A stretch of 5,692 bases of DNA from Kineosporiaceae bacterium (GTDB lineage: Bacteria; Actinomycetota; Actinomycetes; Actinomycetales; Angustibacteraceae): contig DAIETC010000251.1 of the NCBI GenBank assembly GCA_027345905.1, positions 1 through 5,692 on the forward strand. The letters run 5' to 3'. Below, piece after piece: positions 4,742 to 5,692 of this stretch. A program made the translations under genes and the position numbers. Within the stretch, counting starts at the first letter, position 1, and each line of letters starts with the position of its first letter. The notes under the pieces are model-generated. The model saw only the letters and a program-made list of their open reading frames with translations. It was not told the origin of the DNA and ran no database searches.

Positions 4742-5692
4742 CGTGCTGTCGCCACGGTGGGTCGCCCGGCCGATCATCCGGGCCAGCGGCGAAGGGGCAG
4801 GGCCGCTCTGGCGCCGGATCCGCTCGTCCAGGTCGAGCTCGCTGAGCAGCCGTTTGGCCGCAGCGAGCAACGCGAAGTTCAGCTCGCTGCGCACCGGGTC
4901 GTCGTCGGCCAGCACCATGTCGGTGAGCCGGGCTCGCGCCTCGAGCAGCCCCTCCAGCGCCTGACGCAGCTCGTCGATCTCGGCTGGTTGCTCGCGGTGG
5001 GGCTGCGCGTCGGCGTGCACCAGCCGCCCGAAGGCCCGCAGCCCGGTCGCGAACTCGTGCAGCGCGACGGCAACCGCCGCGCGCAGGGCGTGGCCGACAT
5101 CGTCGTCCGGCCAGGTGCCGGCGCGCACGGCGTCCAGGATTGACCGGAACATGCTGCGGACCGTGATCGCCGAGTGCTCCAGCGCCTCCATCCCCTGACG
5201 CAGCCCCGGCCCGCGATCGACGGTCCCCACTGCCCGAAGGTTCAGCCGCCTGCTCTCTTCGGCGCGCTGCAGGGCCGTGCCGACGCCGGGCAGGTCATGG
5301 GTGAGCCGGCGGGCGTCGTCCATCCAGCCCGACGCGTGGTCGGCGAGCGCCGCAGAGTCGGTTTCGGGGCGGGCGAGCTGGTCGCCCGCCTTGTCGAGCA
5401 GCCCCGCCAGAGCGTCGGCGACGGCGTCAAGTGCGCTGCCGGCGTCCTGCGCTCGCACCTTGGGCGGGAAGAGCAGGTTCGAGGCGACACCGACGCCCGC
5501 GCCGACCAGGGTCTCGGTGATCCGCTGCCAGGCCGCCGACTCCGCCGCCAGCGACCCCACGCCCATGACCAGCATCGCGCTGATCGGCACCTCGACCAGG
5601 TTCGAGCCGAGCCGCAGCACCTGACCGACCACGATCGAGACCGCGATGACGATGCCCAGGCTCCACCAGGTCAGCTGCACCGCCGCCGAGAA
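4736..5692 (-). CDS. FUSC/aromatic-acid-exporter-type membrane protein, C-terminal part (5' truncated)
   Basis: The frame is open to the right edge, with codons for FSAA before the first internal GTG at 5680, so the 318 residues here are most likely the C-terminal part of a longer protein. Numbering from the edge, hydrophobic segments lie at about 5-27 (with LTWWSLGIVIAVSIVVG), 33-48 and 60-75. The third ends in GVGVASNLLFPP, a pattern typical of the last helix of FUSC/DUF939 (ArAE) membrane domains. The remaining 240 or so residues are charged, Ala/Leu/Glu-rich and probably an alpha-helical cytoplasmic domain. A possible coiled coil lies near 236-262, and the tail is basic. Relatives include aromatic acid exporters and fusaric acid resistance proteins, but most actinobacterial members are uncharacterised and no substrate can be named. 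It converges on the ABC operon and shows no functional tie to it. Confidence 0.78.
   Translation of the reverse strand, partial: FSAAVQLTWWSLGIVIAVSIVVGQVLRLGSNLVEVPISAMLVMGVGSLAAESAAWQRITETLVGAGVGVASNLLFPPKVRAQDAGSALDAVADALAGLLDKAGDQLARPETDSAALADHASGWMDDARRLTHDLPGVGTALQRAEESRRLNLRAVGTVDRGPGLRQGMEALEHSAITVRSMFRSILDAVRAGTWPDDDVGHALRAAVAVALHEFATGLRAFGRLVHADAQPHREQPAEIDELRQALEGLLEARARLTDMVLADDDPVRSELNFALLAAAKRLLSELDLDERIRRQSGPAPSPLARMIGRATHRGDSTP

Noticed and set aside
4736..5680. GTG at 5680 as the true start of the FUSC-type gene
   Set aside because: The frame stays open to the window edge, no Shine-Dalgarno sequence is visible in the 12 bases before it, and starting there would leave too few membrane helices for the family.
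1..5692. Mobile element, CRISPR, tRNA/rRNA, toxin-antitoxin or defence genes
   Set aside because: No terminal or direct repeats, spacer-repeat pattern, RNA gene motifs or relevant protein motifs were seen. Composition is even across the window.

Overview
The base composition is very GC-rich, codons end mostly in G or C, GTG starts are common and one gene looks leaderless. This points to a high-GC actinobacterium. The left edge supports that: a divergent pair of a single-cysteine flavoprotein reductase and a gamma-glutamylcyclotransferase-like gene matches, from memory, the Mycobacterium tuberculosis Rv3303c (lpdA)/Rv3304 neighbourhood. The genus cannot be fixed from this window.

Layout. Positions 1-246 (minus) hold the N-terminal 82 residues of an NAD(P)H-quinone dehydrogenase of the flavoprotein disulfide reductase superfamily, running off the left edge. 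A 33-base divergent gap separates it from 280-729 (plus), an AIG2/gamma-glutamylcyclotransferase-like protein whose ATG lies 7 bases after a TANNNT -10 box, so it is probably leaderless. After a 130-base intergenic region with a possible promoter and a clear Shine-Dalgarno site comes a complete four-gene ABC importer operon (860-4723, plus): lipoprotein solute-binding protein, two permeases and an ATPase with a C-terminal TOBE domain. Its three junctions overlap by 4, 1 and 4 bases, which suggests tight translational coupling. On the right, 4736-5692 (minus) is the C-terminal part of a FUSC/aromatic-acid-exporter-type membrane protein that converges on the ATPase with only 12 bases between stop codons. 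Its N-terminus lies beyond the right edge.

How the genes work together. The four ABC genes form one uptake machine of the polyamine/iron/phosphonate/thiamine importer group: the lipoprotein captures ligand outside the membrane, the two permeases form the channel and the ATPase dimer drives it. The sequence does not settle the substrate. The cyclotransferase, the reductase and the FUSC protein have no visible functional link to the transporter.

Overall this is an ordinary chromosomal region. I see no mobile element, CRISPR array, RNA gene, toxin-antitoxin pair or defence system, and no convincing undescribed system. The items most worth a second look are the leaderless divergent promoter, the unassigned importer substrate, and a small inverted repeat whose arms carry both convergent stop codons.
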